From 2-01-FULL-41-14 sp046317875 (GTDB lineage: Bacteria > Pseudomonadota > Alphaproteobacteria > UBA7879 > UBA5542): a stretch of 64,000 nucleotides of DNA. Below are positions 36,956-45,719 of this stretch, in pieces. Both the position numbers and the translations under genes were made by a program. Each line of letters opens with the position of its first letter. Within the stretch, counting starts at the first letter, position 1. Under the pieces are notes generated by a model. That model was not told where the DNA came from and did not search any database. It saw nothing but the letters and a program-made list of their open reading frames with translations. The DNA lies in assembly GCA_046317875.1 (NCBI GenBank), contig JBKCVN010000025.1, positions 1 through 64,000 of the forward strand, read 5' to 3'.

Positions 36956-37692
36956 TATTCCTTAATCCTTAAGCTCGCCAATAAAATATTATCCAATTCA
37001 GCCAGGGCTTTTTTTGCTTCAATTTTGTTTTTTAAAGTTTGGCTCCATTCTTTGTATTCGGGAAAATGAATCTCAATAAAGTCTAGAGCTTGTTTGTTTT
37101 GGTCGCTGCGAAGCAAGGCACAAAGGCTGTCCATCTTTTCCTTTTCGCGGAAGTTTCTAACTTTTAGAAAGCTGCCAAAGAAAGATTCAACCGTGCACCA
37201 AAAGTCCTTGGGCGAGTTCTGAGAATATATTTTATAAGACCGAAAAGAGGATTCAAGGGCTGCAGGAGAAGCAAATCCATGGGTGTTGTTCCTGAGCACA
37301 TCAAATTGGGGATCGTCCAGAGCGCGGCCCATGAGGTCTTGCAGTCGATGGAATGTTACGGAAAAGTTTTTGCCGGCTAGGACCTGTTGCTCTAGCTTAA
37401 AGTAAAGGAATATTTTTTGAAAGTTGTCTGATATATGTTTCGCCAAGGGCGAGGGCATATTCCCTCCAGCGGCAGAGGCTTTAGAAAGTTGATTGCGAAG
37501 GGACTCAATTTCTTGTTGGGCGGCGGCCAGTTGCTTTAGGGTGTGGGTGGTATCTGCAGAGGGTGTGGGATGCCATGTGTGGCCCAGGTAAAAGCCTAAA
37601 GCAGTTCCCAAAAGAACGATTCCAGCCATAAGGCCGATAAATATCTTTCTGGAAAGAACCGGGCTTGCTACGGTGGCAGGTTTGTGAATCAT
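36955..37692 (-). CDS. Mic60/mitofilin-like inner-membrane protein, short form
   Basis: Encodes 245 residues. One N-terminal membrane helix (about 17-38, FIGLMAGIVLLGTALGFYLG) is followed by a short coiled coil (about 52-72) and a helical C-terminal domain containing the LQDLMGRALDDPQFDVLR region. Topology and position immediately before hemY, with 1-bp overlap, match alphaproteobacterial Mic60, the bacterial relative of the mitochondrial cristae-junction protein. Typical homologues are 300-500 residues with a much longer coiled coil, so this is a reduced form. hemD, usual upstream neighbour, is absent. The call is mainly by context; sequence similarity alone is weak. Confidence 0.55.
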   Translation of the reverse strand: MIHKPATVASPVLSRKIFIGLMAGIVLLGTALGFYLGHTWHPTPSADTTHTLKQLAAAQQEIESLRNQLSKASAAGGNMPSPLAKHISDNFQKIFLYFKLEQQVLAGKNFSVTFHRLQDLMGRALDDPQFDVLRNNTHGFASPAALESSFRSYKIYSQNSPKDFWCTVESFFGSFLKVRNFREKEKMDSLCALLRSDQNKQALDFIEIHFPEYKEWSQTLKNKIEAKKALAELDNILLASLRIKE

Positions 37693-37838
37693 ATGCCCAA
37701 TTTAAGGTATTTTTCTAAAATATGCCACTGAAAAGGAGGCTATTTTAATGGAAAAACGCAAAATAAATTGGTAGGGAAAAGTATAACTACCTATGTAGGC
37801 TTTTTATAATCCACAAAACCCCGTAGGGTATAAAAATT

Positions 37839-38312
37839 TTATATAAAATCGATTTTTATAATTTTATAAAATTTTTCTCCACGGGGGGTTTTTACTTCCA
37901 CCACATCATGAACTTTTTTACCAATAAGTCCGCGGGCTAAGGGTGAGTTCACGGGAAGCAAACCCTTTTTGATATCAGCTTCATCAACGCCCACAATTTG
38001 GTACTGGGATTCCTCACCAGAAGAGTCATCCATAACCCGAACGGTCGCACCGAACTTTATGGTGTCTCCGGATAACTTCTGTACGTCGATTACCTCGGCG
38101 CGGCTGATTTTGTCTTCCAGTTCATTAATCCGGCCTTCCACAAAGGATTGGCGTTCCCGAGCCGCATGATATTCTGCATTTTCAGATAAGTCACCATGGG
38201 CGCGTGCTTCTTCTATGGCCTTGATAACCGCAGGGCGTTCGGACGATTTTAGATGATGTAATTCAGCTTCTAGTTTTGCAAGGCCTTGAGCGGTTAACGG
38301 CAATCGTTCCAT
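37839..38312 (-). CDS. greA: Transcription elongation factor GreA
   Basis: A 157-residue GreA, which rescues backtracked RNA polymerase by stimulating transcript cleavage. The N-terminal coiled coil carries the acidic tip and signature (HGDLSENAEYHAARERQSFV), and the C-terminal FKBP-like domain contains SPLARGLIGKKVHD and VKTPRGEKFYKI. A normal-length, single-gene unit; AGGAGAT lies before the start at 38312. Confidence 0.95.
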   Translation of the reverse strand: MERLPLTAQGLAKLEAELHHLKSSERPAVIKAIEEARAHGDLSENAEYHAARERQSFVEGRINELEDKISRAEVIDVQKLSGDTIKFGATVRVMDDSSGEESQYQIVGVDEADIKKGLLPVNSPLARGLIGKKVHDVVEVKTPRGEKFYKIIKIDFI

Positions 38313-38544
38313 GGGAAGCTATCTCCTTTATATTTCAATGTAATCTGGTAATTAGCGTAATTTGCCACCTTAAAGCAAGCAAAATGTTTAAGGCACAGTA
38401 TAGATAAAAAGATTCACCAATAAAAGGATTAATTAAAATAATAATTACTTGGACAAGATTACCTGGTGGGGCCCAGTTGTTTTTCCCTAGGTGCTGTGGT
38501 AAAGTTGAGCCATCTAGAATATAGAGAAAATATGGAGAATTATT

Positions 38545-39288
38545 ATGTCTGATCTTCGATATAGAGTTATTAATCAAACGGGTTCTCAGGCCTCAGAAAT
38601 GGATCTGGGTCTGCGCTCGTATATGATGAAAGTATATGGGTATATGTTCATGGGGCTTAGCTTTACGGGTTTCATGGCGTTTGCGGTAACCCGTATTCCT
38701 GAATTGCAACAACTTTTATTTGCGATCGATGCCACGGGTCGCTATGTTCCCAGTGGTTTCACCTGGTTTCTATTATTCGCCCAGGTTGGTGCCGTTCTAT
38801 TCCTTTCTTTGCGGATTAACCATTTGCAGTCAAACACGGCCAGACTTATATTTTTTGCCTATGCATTGTTAATGGGACTCAGTTTATCATCGGTGTTCCT
38901 GGTTTATACAGGAGCCAGCTTAAGCCGTGTGTTTTTTATTACTTCCTCGGTCTTTGGAGCCATGACCCTTTATGGTTATGTAACAAAACGTGATCTTACA
39001 GGGTTCGGTTCCTTTTTATTCATGGGCTTAATAGGAATTGTTCTGGCCTCTTTGGTGAATATTTTCCTGAAGAGCTCGATGATGGATTTTATCGTATCTG
39101 TTTTAGGAGTTCTTATTTTTACAGGGTTGACCGCTTATGATACCCAAAGAATCAAAGAAATTTACTATGAGAATGATTCGGGAGAGGTCCAGTCTAAAAA
39201 AGCAGTTATGGGGGCCTTGGCTCTTTATTTAGACTTTATTAATCTTTTTCTACACTTATTACGATTTTTAGGGGATCGCCGTAACTAG
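38545..39288 (+). CDS. Bax inhibitor-1/YccA family membrane protein
   Basis: Encodes 247 residues with seven hydrophobic helices from about residue 30, of the BI-1/YbhL/YccA family. The conserved end DTQRIKEIY and then GALALYLDFINLFLHLLRFLG are clear. Members are calcium-leak channels or modulators of membrane proteases such as FtsH; which applies here is unknown. It starts at ATG 38545 with ATGGAGA upstream. Its 3' end overlaps the opposite-strand pilus-like gene by 50 bp. Confidence 0.88.
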   Translation: MSDLRYRVINQTGSQASEMDLGLRSYMMKVYGYMFMGLSFTGFMAFAVTRIPELQQLLFAIDATGRYVPSGFTWFLLFAQVGAVLFLSLRINHLQSNTARLIFFAYALLMGLSLSSVFLVYTGASLSRVFFITSSVFGAMTLYGYVTKRDLTGFGSFLFMGLIGIVLASLVNIFLKSSMMDFIVSVLGVLIFTGLTAYDTQRIKEIYYENDSGEVQSKKAVMGALALYLDFINLFLHLLRFLGDRRN

Positions 39289-39490
39289 GCTCCTTTAAAG
39301 ATTGCTCGGCTTTTAAAAGGGTCTCTTCCAGTTGGGAAGAGACCTCTTTTATTTCATTTAGAATATGATGGTGGTGGTAGGCAAAGACTGCAAAGATGTA
39401 ATAACGATAGAGCAGGCACCCCATCAGTAAGCTGCCCATGACCATAAAAAAGATGCGGGGATAAGAATGGGAGAAATGGGAATTAGTCAT
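39239..39490 (-). CDS. Small PilO/GspM-like membrane protein (tentative)
   Basis: Encodes 83 residues with one membrane helix (about 13-36, FFMVMGSLLMGCLLYRYYIFAV is split by family variation) followed by a short coiled coil (about 40-62). It is the last gene of a secretion or pilus-like cluster and overlaps the preceding GspL/PilN-like gene by 8 bp. Topology and position suggest a GspM/PilO-type assembly protein, but it is much shorter than those and sequence similarity is not visible. Its end runs antisense over the BI-1 gene by 50 bp. Confidence 0.45.
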   Translation of the reverse strand: MTNSHFSHSYPRIFFMVMGSLLMGCLLYRYYIFAVFAYHHHHILNEIKEVSSQLEETLLKAEQSLKEPSYGDPLKIVISVEKD

Positions 39491-40322
39491 GGTGTACTCT
39501 AAGGGATATAGGGTTTGAATTTTTCAAGGAAACGGTATTGAGGCTGGTTTTGAGCTCAGCCAATGTTTGCCGAGAGTGGTGCAATTGTTCGTCCCATTTC
39601 TGAAAAGAGATTGTATTATAAATAAGGCATGCCACCAACAACAACCCAGCAGCTATGGCTTTATAAATATCCGAAGGAAAATTTATTTTTTGATAATAAA
39701 GTCCGGTTGATTTTATGGGGACCAAGGGCGGGGTTTCCTTTGTGGGGTACAAATCAATGGGCATCTCCACATCAGGGTTTTCTTCTTTAAAATGGTTGAG
39801 CGTAAGGCTGATCGCATCTTGTATCTGATCTGCTGTCTTGAGCGAAGAAAAATGATAAAAAGACACCCCATGTGTGGTTAATATGATTTGCCATAAACCT
39901 AAAAAAGGGCAGGTATAATAAAAAAATCCTGACTGATTCGAAGTAAATTTCCTATCTGTAAGGAGTTCTTGCAGAAAGCAAGTAACTTTTATAACCTGAC
40001 CATCTTTTAAAAGAGGATGGGGAATTTCAGGATTAAACAAAAATAATTGGTTTTGTAGTCGATAGGAAAAACCAGGAAAGATTTTCTTTTGAATCTGTAA
40101 TAGGAATTTTTCAAAGGGCGAGAGAGGTTCTAAGTTTAGGAAGACCCGATCTTTTTCTCTCTCGCTGTAAATCAGTCTAGGCCGGGATTGTGACTCTTTC
40201 CATAAGGACGATGACAAAAAGTCGTCTATGGACAAAAATTCCTGAGCTTTCTCTAATTTATGATCTGTAAAAGATCCTAGAATAAAAGAATGATCGGATA
40301 TCAACACAAGAACTATAGTCAT
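39483..40322 (-). CDS. GspL/PilN-like assembly-platform protein (tentative)
   Basis: Encodes 279 residues. ATG 40322 is preferred, since it begins just after the gspF stop; an upstream ATG at 40370 would give 16 more residues inside gspF. A cytoplasmic part (about 1-200) precedes one membrane helix near the C-terminus (about 214-232, AIAAGLLLVACLIYNTISF) and a short coiled coil. This matches the layout of GspL or PilN, which link the ATPase to the periplasmic assembly proteins. No diagnostic sequence motif was recognised, so the call depends on topology and its place between gspF and a small membrane gene. Confidence 0.5.
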   Translation of the reverse strand: MTIVLVLISDHSFILGSFTDHKLEKAQEFLSIDDFLSSSLWKESQSRPRLIYSEREKDRVFLNLEPLSPFEKFLLQIQKKIFPGFSYRLQNQLFLFNPEIPHPLLKDGQVIKVTCFLQELLTDRKFTSNQSGFFYYTCPFLGLWQIILTTHGVSFYHFSSLKTADQIQDAISLTLNHFKEENPDVEMPIDLYPTKETPPLVPIKSTGLYYQKINFPSDIYKAIAAGLLLVACLIYNTISFQKWDEQLHHSRQTLAELKTSLNTVSLKNSNPISLRVHHD

Positions 40323-40323
40323 T

Positions 40324-41502
40324 TTAAAAACCTGTGAGCGAATACAAAGGATAAAAGAGTCCCAGGACAATCCACATTAAAAAACCACCTATGGCCAACA
40401 AACCAACAGTAGGAAGGGCGTCTTTTAGAAAATCAATCTGATATTGAACAGTTTCACTATAATAGTCGCGGATTGTTAAGAAGCTGTCGGCTAAGTTATT
40501 TGAATTTTCCCCAGCTTTAATAAATTGGGCCAATAAAGGGGAAAAAAAAGATATGGATTCTAGTGCAGAAGACAGGGATTGACCCCTTTCAATATTGTGT
40601 TTCAGTGTTTCTAAAGAATTTTTGAGAGCCATATTAGAGGTTTCTGATATGGCCACTTCTAAAGCGTTTAAAAGAAATACATTAGATTGGAGTAATAAAA
40701 ATAAATTCATGCTTGCTTTAATAACCCAGACTTTAATGAGAAAAGATCCCATAAAAGGAAGGCGTAAAATAAAAGTGTGCCATTTAATTTTTAGAGCCGG
40801 TAATTTTACCAAAAAATACCCCCCAATCATCACTAGTAGAAACGAAATACCAAAAAGAAGACCATATGACTCAAAAAAATCTGTAAATCCTAATAAAGTC
40901 TGGGTAGCAAAACTTTGAGTCCCCATTGAGGTGGTGGCCAAGAAAGATTTTAAGGGTGGGACTAAGAAAATTGTGAGGGAGAAGATTAAGACAATCAGAA
41001 AGCAGAATAAAATCATGGGATAACGAAGGGCTTGAAGAATGCTTTTCTGAAAAGTATTCTTCCAAATCAGGTATGTCCTAATTTGCTGAAAAGATTGGCT
41101 GAGACTTCCGTGAGATTCGCCCACTTTGATCATTTCGACGAAAATAGGATCAAAATATCTTTTATTGCTTTGAAAGGCATCCGAGAGGCTAAATCCCCCT
41201 TCAATTTTTTGATGAAGATCAGCACAGACTGACTTCAAACGGGAGGAAGAAACCCGTTGGATGTGGCTTAAAGATTGGGGAAGGGAGAGGCCTGCTTTTA
41301 AAAGGTATTCTAAATTCATGCATAGGGAAAGGGAGTCCTGAAAAGATAGTTTTCTAAAAAGTAAAAAGGACTGGGGATAGAACCAGAGAAGATGAATGTT
41401 TTTTTGGATGGCTTGTTTTATAAAACTATGGATGTTCGGGGCTTCTAGGATCCCCTCCACCGTCTGGTTTTTTTGAAATCCTTTGTATTTATAGACAGGC
41501 AT
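40324..41502 (-). CDS. Type II secretion/type IV pilus inner-membrane platform protein (GspF/PilC family)
   Basis: Encodes 392 residues opening with PVYKYKGFQKNQTVEGIL, the usual GspF start. Two repeated T2SSF domains (about 55-180 and 260-385) each have SLSLCMNLEYLLKAGLSLPQSL or LFLLLQSNVFLLNALEVA patterns and membrane helices near 155-180, 205-230 and 360-385. It forms the inner-membrane platform on which the GspE/PilB ATPase acts. It overlaps the ATPase gene by 14 bp. Intact, although the neighbouring ATPase is frameshifted. Confidence 0.88.
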   Translation of the reverse strand: MPVYKYKGFQKNQTVEGILEAPNIHSFIKQAIQKNIHLLWFYPQSFLLFRKLSFQDSLSLCMNLEYLLKAGLSLPQSLSHIQRVSSSRLKSVCADLHQKIEGGFSLSDAFQSNKRYFDPIFVEMIKVGESHGSLSQSFQQIRTYLIWKNTFQKSILQALRYPMILFCFLIVLIFSLTIFLVPPLKSFLATTSMGTQSFATQTLLGFTDFFESYGLLFGISFLLVMIGGYFLVKLPALKIKWHTFILRLPFMGSFLIKVWVIKASMNLFLLLQSNVFLLNALEVAISETSNMALKNSLETLKHNIERGQSLSSALESISFFSPLLAQFIKAGENSNNLADSFLTIRDYYSETVQYQIDFLKDALPTVGLLAIGGFLMWIVLGLFYPLYSLTGF

Positions 41503-43179
41503 GATTTTTCAAATCTATTTCTGGCATGACTGAGAATATTTCCTGGGGTGAGGTGAGACCCTCTTTTATGGCCTGGAGGGCCTGATCTTTTATGGAAATA
41601 TATCCTTCTTGGCGGGCTTCATCTTCTAGCTCTTTTAACGAGGGATTTTGTAAAACAAGATGATTAAAATGGGGACTACACAGAATAAACTCTACCAAGG
41701 GGAATCGCCCTTTATAGCCCGTGTGTCTGCAGGAAGGGCAGCCCGACGCTTGGTAAATAAAATCCACAGAAGTGGGAAGTTTTTCTTTGTCTATGGGGGG
41801 CACGGGACCCTTGGAACGGCAATGGGGGCATAATTTTCGAATTAAACGTTGGGATAAAAGTCCTCGTAAGTTCGAGGCCAAGGTGGTTGATGAAATGCCC
41901 AGATCCTTCAGTCTTTGAAGTACACCCAAGGCGTTGGGGGCATGAAGGGTGCTGTAGACCTGGTGTCCTGTCATGGCGGCACGGAGGGCCATTTGGGCGG
42001 TATCCGCGTCGCGAATTTCCCCAATTAATATGATGTCGGGATCTTGACGTAAAATAGATCGGATTCCTTGGGCAAAAGTGAAAGTAGAATGCTCTTGTAC
42101 TTCTGTTTGACGCACAAAAGAAAGGTCATATTCAATGGGCTGTTCGAGCGTCATGATGTTCCGAGCTTCATTTTTTAATGTGTTTAATAAGGCATATAAG
42201 GTGGTAGTTTTGCCCGACCCCTGGGGCCACATAAAATAAATAAGCCTTCTTTTGTATGAACAGCTTTTAAAATTTGCTGAAATATTTTAGTTGGAAATCC
42301 AAGCTCTTCTAATGGGACAAGAGCAGACGCCCTATCTAAAACCCGAATAACAATACTTTCTCCTTGTTTTGTGGGATGGGTTGAGACCCGAAAATCCATT
42401 TCTCTTCCATGGATGAACCGTGAAAATCTACCGTTCTGGGGAAGGCGATTTTCTGCAATATTCATATGGGCACATACTTTCAAATGTACGCACAAACTAT
42501 CCCAAAAATCTTTGTGAAATACATGATGAGTGGATAGGTGCCCATCGATGCGCAGACGAAGGCGAACAACTTTATGATCGGGTTCTAAATGAATATCTGA
42601 GGCCCTTTCTAATAGGGCATCTTCTAGGCATTTATCCAGAATCGATGGGATGATCTCGGCTGATAAGGGGGAGGGGATGAGGGAAAGGTTGTTAAGTTGG
42701 GTAAATAGATGATCTAAAGAAGGTCTACACGGCAGATAGGTTGCTTGAAGATTTTTAATTTGAAAGGAAGAAGCCACATAGAATATACACTCCCACCCTG
42801 CAAATAGAGTTTGGATTTTGTGCATGCACGAAGTGGTGGGCTGCCCTAGGGCAATATGTATTTTTTTCTTTTCTTGATTAAAAGGAAGAACTGCATCAGT
42901 TAAACCAGTCAAAAGATTATTATCTAAGTTTTTTAGGGTTTCTTCCAGGGCTTGGGCTGTTTCTAAGTCAATAAAAGGAAGGTTCCAAAATTGAGACAAA
43001 AGGTGGCTTATCTTCCTTTCATCCATAAAACCAAGTTCAACCAATGACTTATCCAGAGATGTCTGGTTTTTTTTTGCTTCACGTTGGGCAATTTGCAGAA
43101 ACTTGGGCGTGATTAGCCCGTGTTCTATTAAAAAATCTTCAAAAGATACAACATTTGGGGCCTTTGAAAGGCTGCTCAT
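41489..43179 (-). pseudogene. Type II secretion/type IV pilus assembly ATPase (GspE/PilB), frameshifted in Walker A
   Basis: The 5' part (43179 to about 42226) has an N-terminal MshEN-like domain (FEDFLIEHGLITPKFLQIAQ) and the start of the ATPase core (ASDIHLEPDHK, NRLPQNGRF). The 3' part (about 42232-41489) continues with GSGKTTTLYALL, Walker B IILIGEIRDADTAQ and a tetra-Cys zinc site (CPHC, CPSC). The join falls in the P-loop: one reading gives CGPRGRAK, while adding one C to the run at 42223-42226 (minus strand CCCC) restores GPQGSGKT. So a single-base loss in a homopolymer disrupts the gene; it may be real or a sequencing error. Confidence 0.85.
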
Positions 43180-43250
43180 TATTTTATACTCTCCACTTTT
43201 TGAAGGGCATCATAGGAGAAAAAAGATAAACGAGAAAGAAAAAAGAGTTT

Positions 43251-43676
43251 TCAAAATCTTAAAAAGAAATAAGTCTTCAAAAGAGTGGCCCATAATCCCA
43301 TTAATAAGCTGGGCCCAAATGGAAAGGATGGCTGCTTGAGCATAAGTCTATAAACAAGTGCCCATAGTACTCCTATGCTGCCTGTCATTATCATAAAAAA
43401 AGGAAAATGGAATATATCTATGCAAAAACAGGAAAGGATAAAAAGCTTAAGATCTCCTGCGCCGATCTTTTGAGCGAAAGGGGTACAGAGAGTGCCTCCC
43501 ACCAGTACAAGGCCCATTAACCCTGAGTACAAGAAAGGATAGGGATTTTTTTCTAAATAGAGTTGTACGCCTACCAAAAGAGAAAAAAGCAGAAGGGCTC
43601 TATTGGGAATTTTGCCACGTTTTAGGTCTTGGTATGCAATCCATAGAGAAAGGGGGATGAGACCTCCCCCAAACAC
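43251..43676 (-). CDS. Prepilin peptidase (A24 family), catalytic domain only
   Basis: About 141 residues of the A24 leader-peptidase membrane domain. Both catalytic Asp motifs are seen: IAYQDLKRGKIPN and GAGDLKLFI. The N-terminal methyltransferase half of GspO/PilD is absent, so it resembles the short CpaA/TadV type. It would cleave prepilin leaders at the inner membrane. The start is uncertain: GTG 43676 is used, but the frame is open upstream for about 20 residues. It heads the gspE/gspF cluster, 72 bp before it. No prepilin gene is seen nearby. Confidence 0.75.
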   Translation of the reverse strand: MFGGGLIPLSLWIAYQDLKRGKIPNRALLLFSLLVGVQLYLEKNPYPFLYSGLMGLVLVGGTLCTPFAQKIGAGDLKLFILSCFCIDIFHFPFFMIMTGSIGVLWALVYRLMLKQPSFPFGPSLLMGLWATLLKTYFFLRF

Positions 43677-43720
43677 AAAGAATTCATAACATAAAAAATT
43701 TTGGTTTAGGGGAGCAAAGC

Positions 43721-44422
43721 TTATTTTTTAGCCTTGGCTGCTTTTTTGGAGGGAGCCTTTTTTGGGGTCTCTTTTTTTGGTTTCTTCTCGTTTTTGGAAG
43801 AACCTGTTTTCTTTACTTTAGGAGCAGCTTTTTTGGGAGAGGCTGACTTTTTATTGGCAGGTTTGGAACTTTTAGCACGAACCTTAGGCGATACCGTTTC
43901 TTTTTTGGCGTCTTTTTTTTCTAGGGGCGCCAGGGCCTCTTCTAAATCTCTCTCGGTGCACAGGCCCAATTCCACAGGGTTGCGGGGTTTTAAATTCTTA
44001 AGGTTCCAATGAGATCTGTCACGAATTTTATCGATGGTACTTTTGGTTGTTCCAATCAACTTAATGATTTGGTTATCACTTAGGTTTCCATGTTGGCGTA
44101 ACAGCCAAGATACGGCATCGGGCTTGTCTTGTCTTTTATTCAACGGTGTATAACGGGGACCACTGGTGCGACGTTGCTTTGCGGTCAGCTCTTGCTTCAA
44201 TCTTAATTTATGAGCTGGATTTTTTACGCCTTCTTCGATTTCTTCCAAGGTTAATTGTTCCGTGGCAATAGGATCAACGCCCACAACAAACGCTTCACCG
44301 TCTGCCAGGGCTTGTATTTCCAGGATATGCAAACCACAAAAGTCGGCAATCTGTTCAAATGTTAAGGTTGTATTATCTAAAAGCCAAGAAGCCGTTGCTT
44401 TTGGCATTAATGGGGCAGCCAT
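43721..44422 (-). CDS. trcR: Cell cycle regulator TrcR (DUF1013) with Lys/Ala-rich tail
   Basis: Encodes 233 residues. Residues 1-165 match TrcR/DUF1013, found in alphaproteobacteria: LMPKATASWLLDNTTLTFEQ, IADFCGLHILEIQALADGE, NLSDNQIIKLIGTTKSTIDK, RNPVELGLCTERDLEEAL. Two helix-turn-helix-like parts suggest DNA binding; in Caulobacter it takes part in cell-cycle transcription. Residues about 168-233 form a tail of Lys, Ala, Pro and Ser (KKAAPKVKKTGSSKNEKK, then PKKAPSKKAAKAKK), like histone H1 tails, and longer than in most relatives. It is divergent from rpmE. Confidence 0.85.
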   Translation of the reverse strand: MAAPLMPKATASWLLDNTTLTFEQIADFCGLHILEIQALADGEAFVVGVDPIATEQLTLEEIEEGVKNPAHKLRLKQELTAKQRRTSGPRYTPLNKRQDKPDAVSWLLRQHGNLSDNQIIKLIGTTKSTIDKIRDRSHWNLKNLKPRNPVELGLCTERDLEEALAPLEKKDAKKETVSPKVRAKSSKPANKKSASPKKAAPKVKKTGSSKNEKKPKKETPKKAPSKKAAKAKK

Positions 44423-44578
44423 TTCTGCATCTCCTTATAAAAAATTCATTCGTTTAAAACGCACGTGTATTCTAGGACCAGTTCCCCTGAAGGTAAAGAA
44501 ATTTTATAAAAATATCTTAAATAAACCCTATTATTTGTAATTAACATAGCAAACAAAGGCCATATGATAACTTTTTTC

Positions 44579-44607
44579 TTGATTGAATAGAATTTTTCCA
44601 GTATGTA
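44579..44607 (+). promoter_or_regulatory. Candidate rpmE promoter
   Basis: TTGATT (44579-44584), 17-bp spacer, TATGTA (44602-44607); the start site would be near 44614, giving a leader of about 23 nt with AGGA before ATG 44637. Confidence 0.45.
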
Positions 44608-44636
44608 ATGGTGATCTAAATAAGTAGGATTCAACG

Positions 44637-44867
44637 ATGAAAAAGAACATACACCCAAATTATCATACCATTAAAGTTGTAATGACCGATGGAACTGAAT
44701 ATGAAACTCGCTCTACCTGGGGCAAAGAGGGTGATGTTATGCGTTTGCAAATGGATCCAAAAAACCACCCTGCATGGACAGGCGTACAACGTCTGGTGAA
44801 CACAGGTGGTCAGGTTGGTAAGTTCAAAAATCGCTTCGGCGGCCTTAATATTAAGCCTACCAAGTAA
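44637..44867 (+). CDS. rpmE: 50S ribosomal protein L31
   Basis: A 76-residue L31 (MKKNIHPNYHTIKVVMTDGT ..., RFGGL near the end). The zinc-binding Cys of some L31 types are absent, so it is the C-minus form common in alphaproteobacteria. It stands alone, divergent from trcR and convergent with the chaB gene. Confidence 0.95.
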   Translation: MKKNIHPNYHTIKVVMTDGTEYETRSTWGKEGDVMRLQMDPKNHPAWTGVQRLVNTGGQVGKFKNRFGGLNIKPTK

Positions 44868-44903
44868 AGCTTACCTTATTAAAATCTCCCTGATGTGTCA
44901 AAA

Positions 44904-45140
44904 TTAGGTGTCTTTTTCTACCCATCTTCCGTCTTTACCTTTTTTATATTTTTTCTTTACGGCAGACCATGCCACCCTATGGCATATTTCTTCTAAAGTA
45001 TCATCAGGGTGACGTCGATCTTTTATTCTGAAATAGTCGGAATGGGCACTATTATAAGTGGCTAAATAGATTTCCTGGGCATGGCTGGGTAGAACATGTT
45101 GAACGCTATTTGGAAGATCGTGGATTGTTTTATAGGGCAT
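44904..45140 (-). CDS. ChaB family protein
   Basis: A 78-residue ChaB-domain protein (MPYKTIHDLPNSVQHVLPSH, AHRVAWSAVKKKY-like CHRVAWSAVKKKYKKGKDGRW). In E. coli ChaB was proposed as a regulator of the cation transporter ChaA. Here no chaA is near, and the role is unknown. Complete, intact and normal length. Confidence 0.85.
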   Translation of the reverse strand: MPYKTIHDLPNSVQHVLPSHAQEIYLATYNSAHSDYFRIKDRRHPDDTLEEICHRVAWSAVKKKYKKGKDGRWVEKDT

Positions 45141-45182
45141 CGTCTTTCTCCGTAAAAGGTTATGAACGATTTGGGGAAAGTT

Positions 45183-45719
45183 TTAGGGATGCTTAGAAAG
45201 AAAATTGTCTAACAAAGTTTTCTTAATCGCACTTCCCCAATAATACTCTCCCATCTCTCCTGAACTTTTTATCACAAGATGGCAGGGGATTACAAATGAA
45301 ATGGGGTTTCTGGAAACGGCTTGGCCAATCGCCTGGAAGCCTTTTTGATAGCAAGATTTTTCGGCAATATCTTTATAAGTCACGGTTTGATGGCGGTCCA
45401 ATGCATATAAAGCTTCCCAAACTTTTATCTGAAAAGGGGTGCCCCATAGTTCAATAGACGTTATATCCTTAAAAGAGATTGGGTGATTTTCAAATCGAGC
45501 CTGGCGCCATGCTGGTCGATCACATAGGTCTTCTATCATTTCTTCTAGGGAAAATCGATCGCCTATAAAGCCCAGGCCCACCAAACTTTGTTCACGGGCG
45601 AGCGCCACATACTCCCCCCAGGGAGACTGCCCTTGAAACACAAATAAAGTCGCTCCTTTCCCTTGGGGAAAAAGGGACAAGGGGGCTTGCTTTATTTTAA
45701 GATCCCGAGAGATCTGCAT
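45183..45719 (-). CDS. ogt: Methylated-DNA-protein-cysteine methyltransferase
   Basis: A 178-residue suicide repair protein which takes the methyl group from O6-methylguanine. The C-terminal domain has GTPFQIKVWEALYALD (helix-turn-helix), AIGQAVSRNPISFVIPCHLV with the acceptor Cys in IPCH, and a G-E-Y-Y-W-G segment near the end. An N-terminal Ada-like RNase-H-type domain precedes it. Its start overlaps the end of glmM by 23 bp, so it is the tail of the ftsH-glmM transcript. Confidence 0.9.
   Translation of the reverse strand: MQISRDLKIKQAPLSLFPQGKGATLFVFQGQSPWGEYVALAREQSLVGLGFIGDRFSLEEMIEDLCDRPAWRQARFENHPISFKDITSIELWGTPFQIKVWEALYALDRHQTVTYKDIAEKSCYQKGFQAIGQAVSRNPISFVIPCHLVIKSSGEMGEYYWGSAIKKTLLDNFLSKHP

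Noticed and set aside
38335..38577. Minus-strand open frame of 80 codons before the BI-1 gene
   Set aside because: It covers the BI-1 start region and has no ribosome site or recognisable features.
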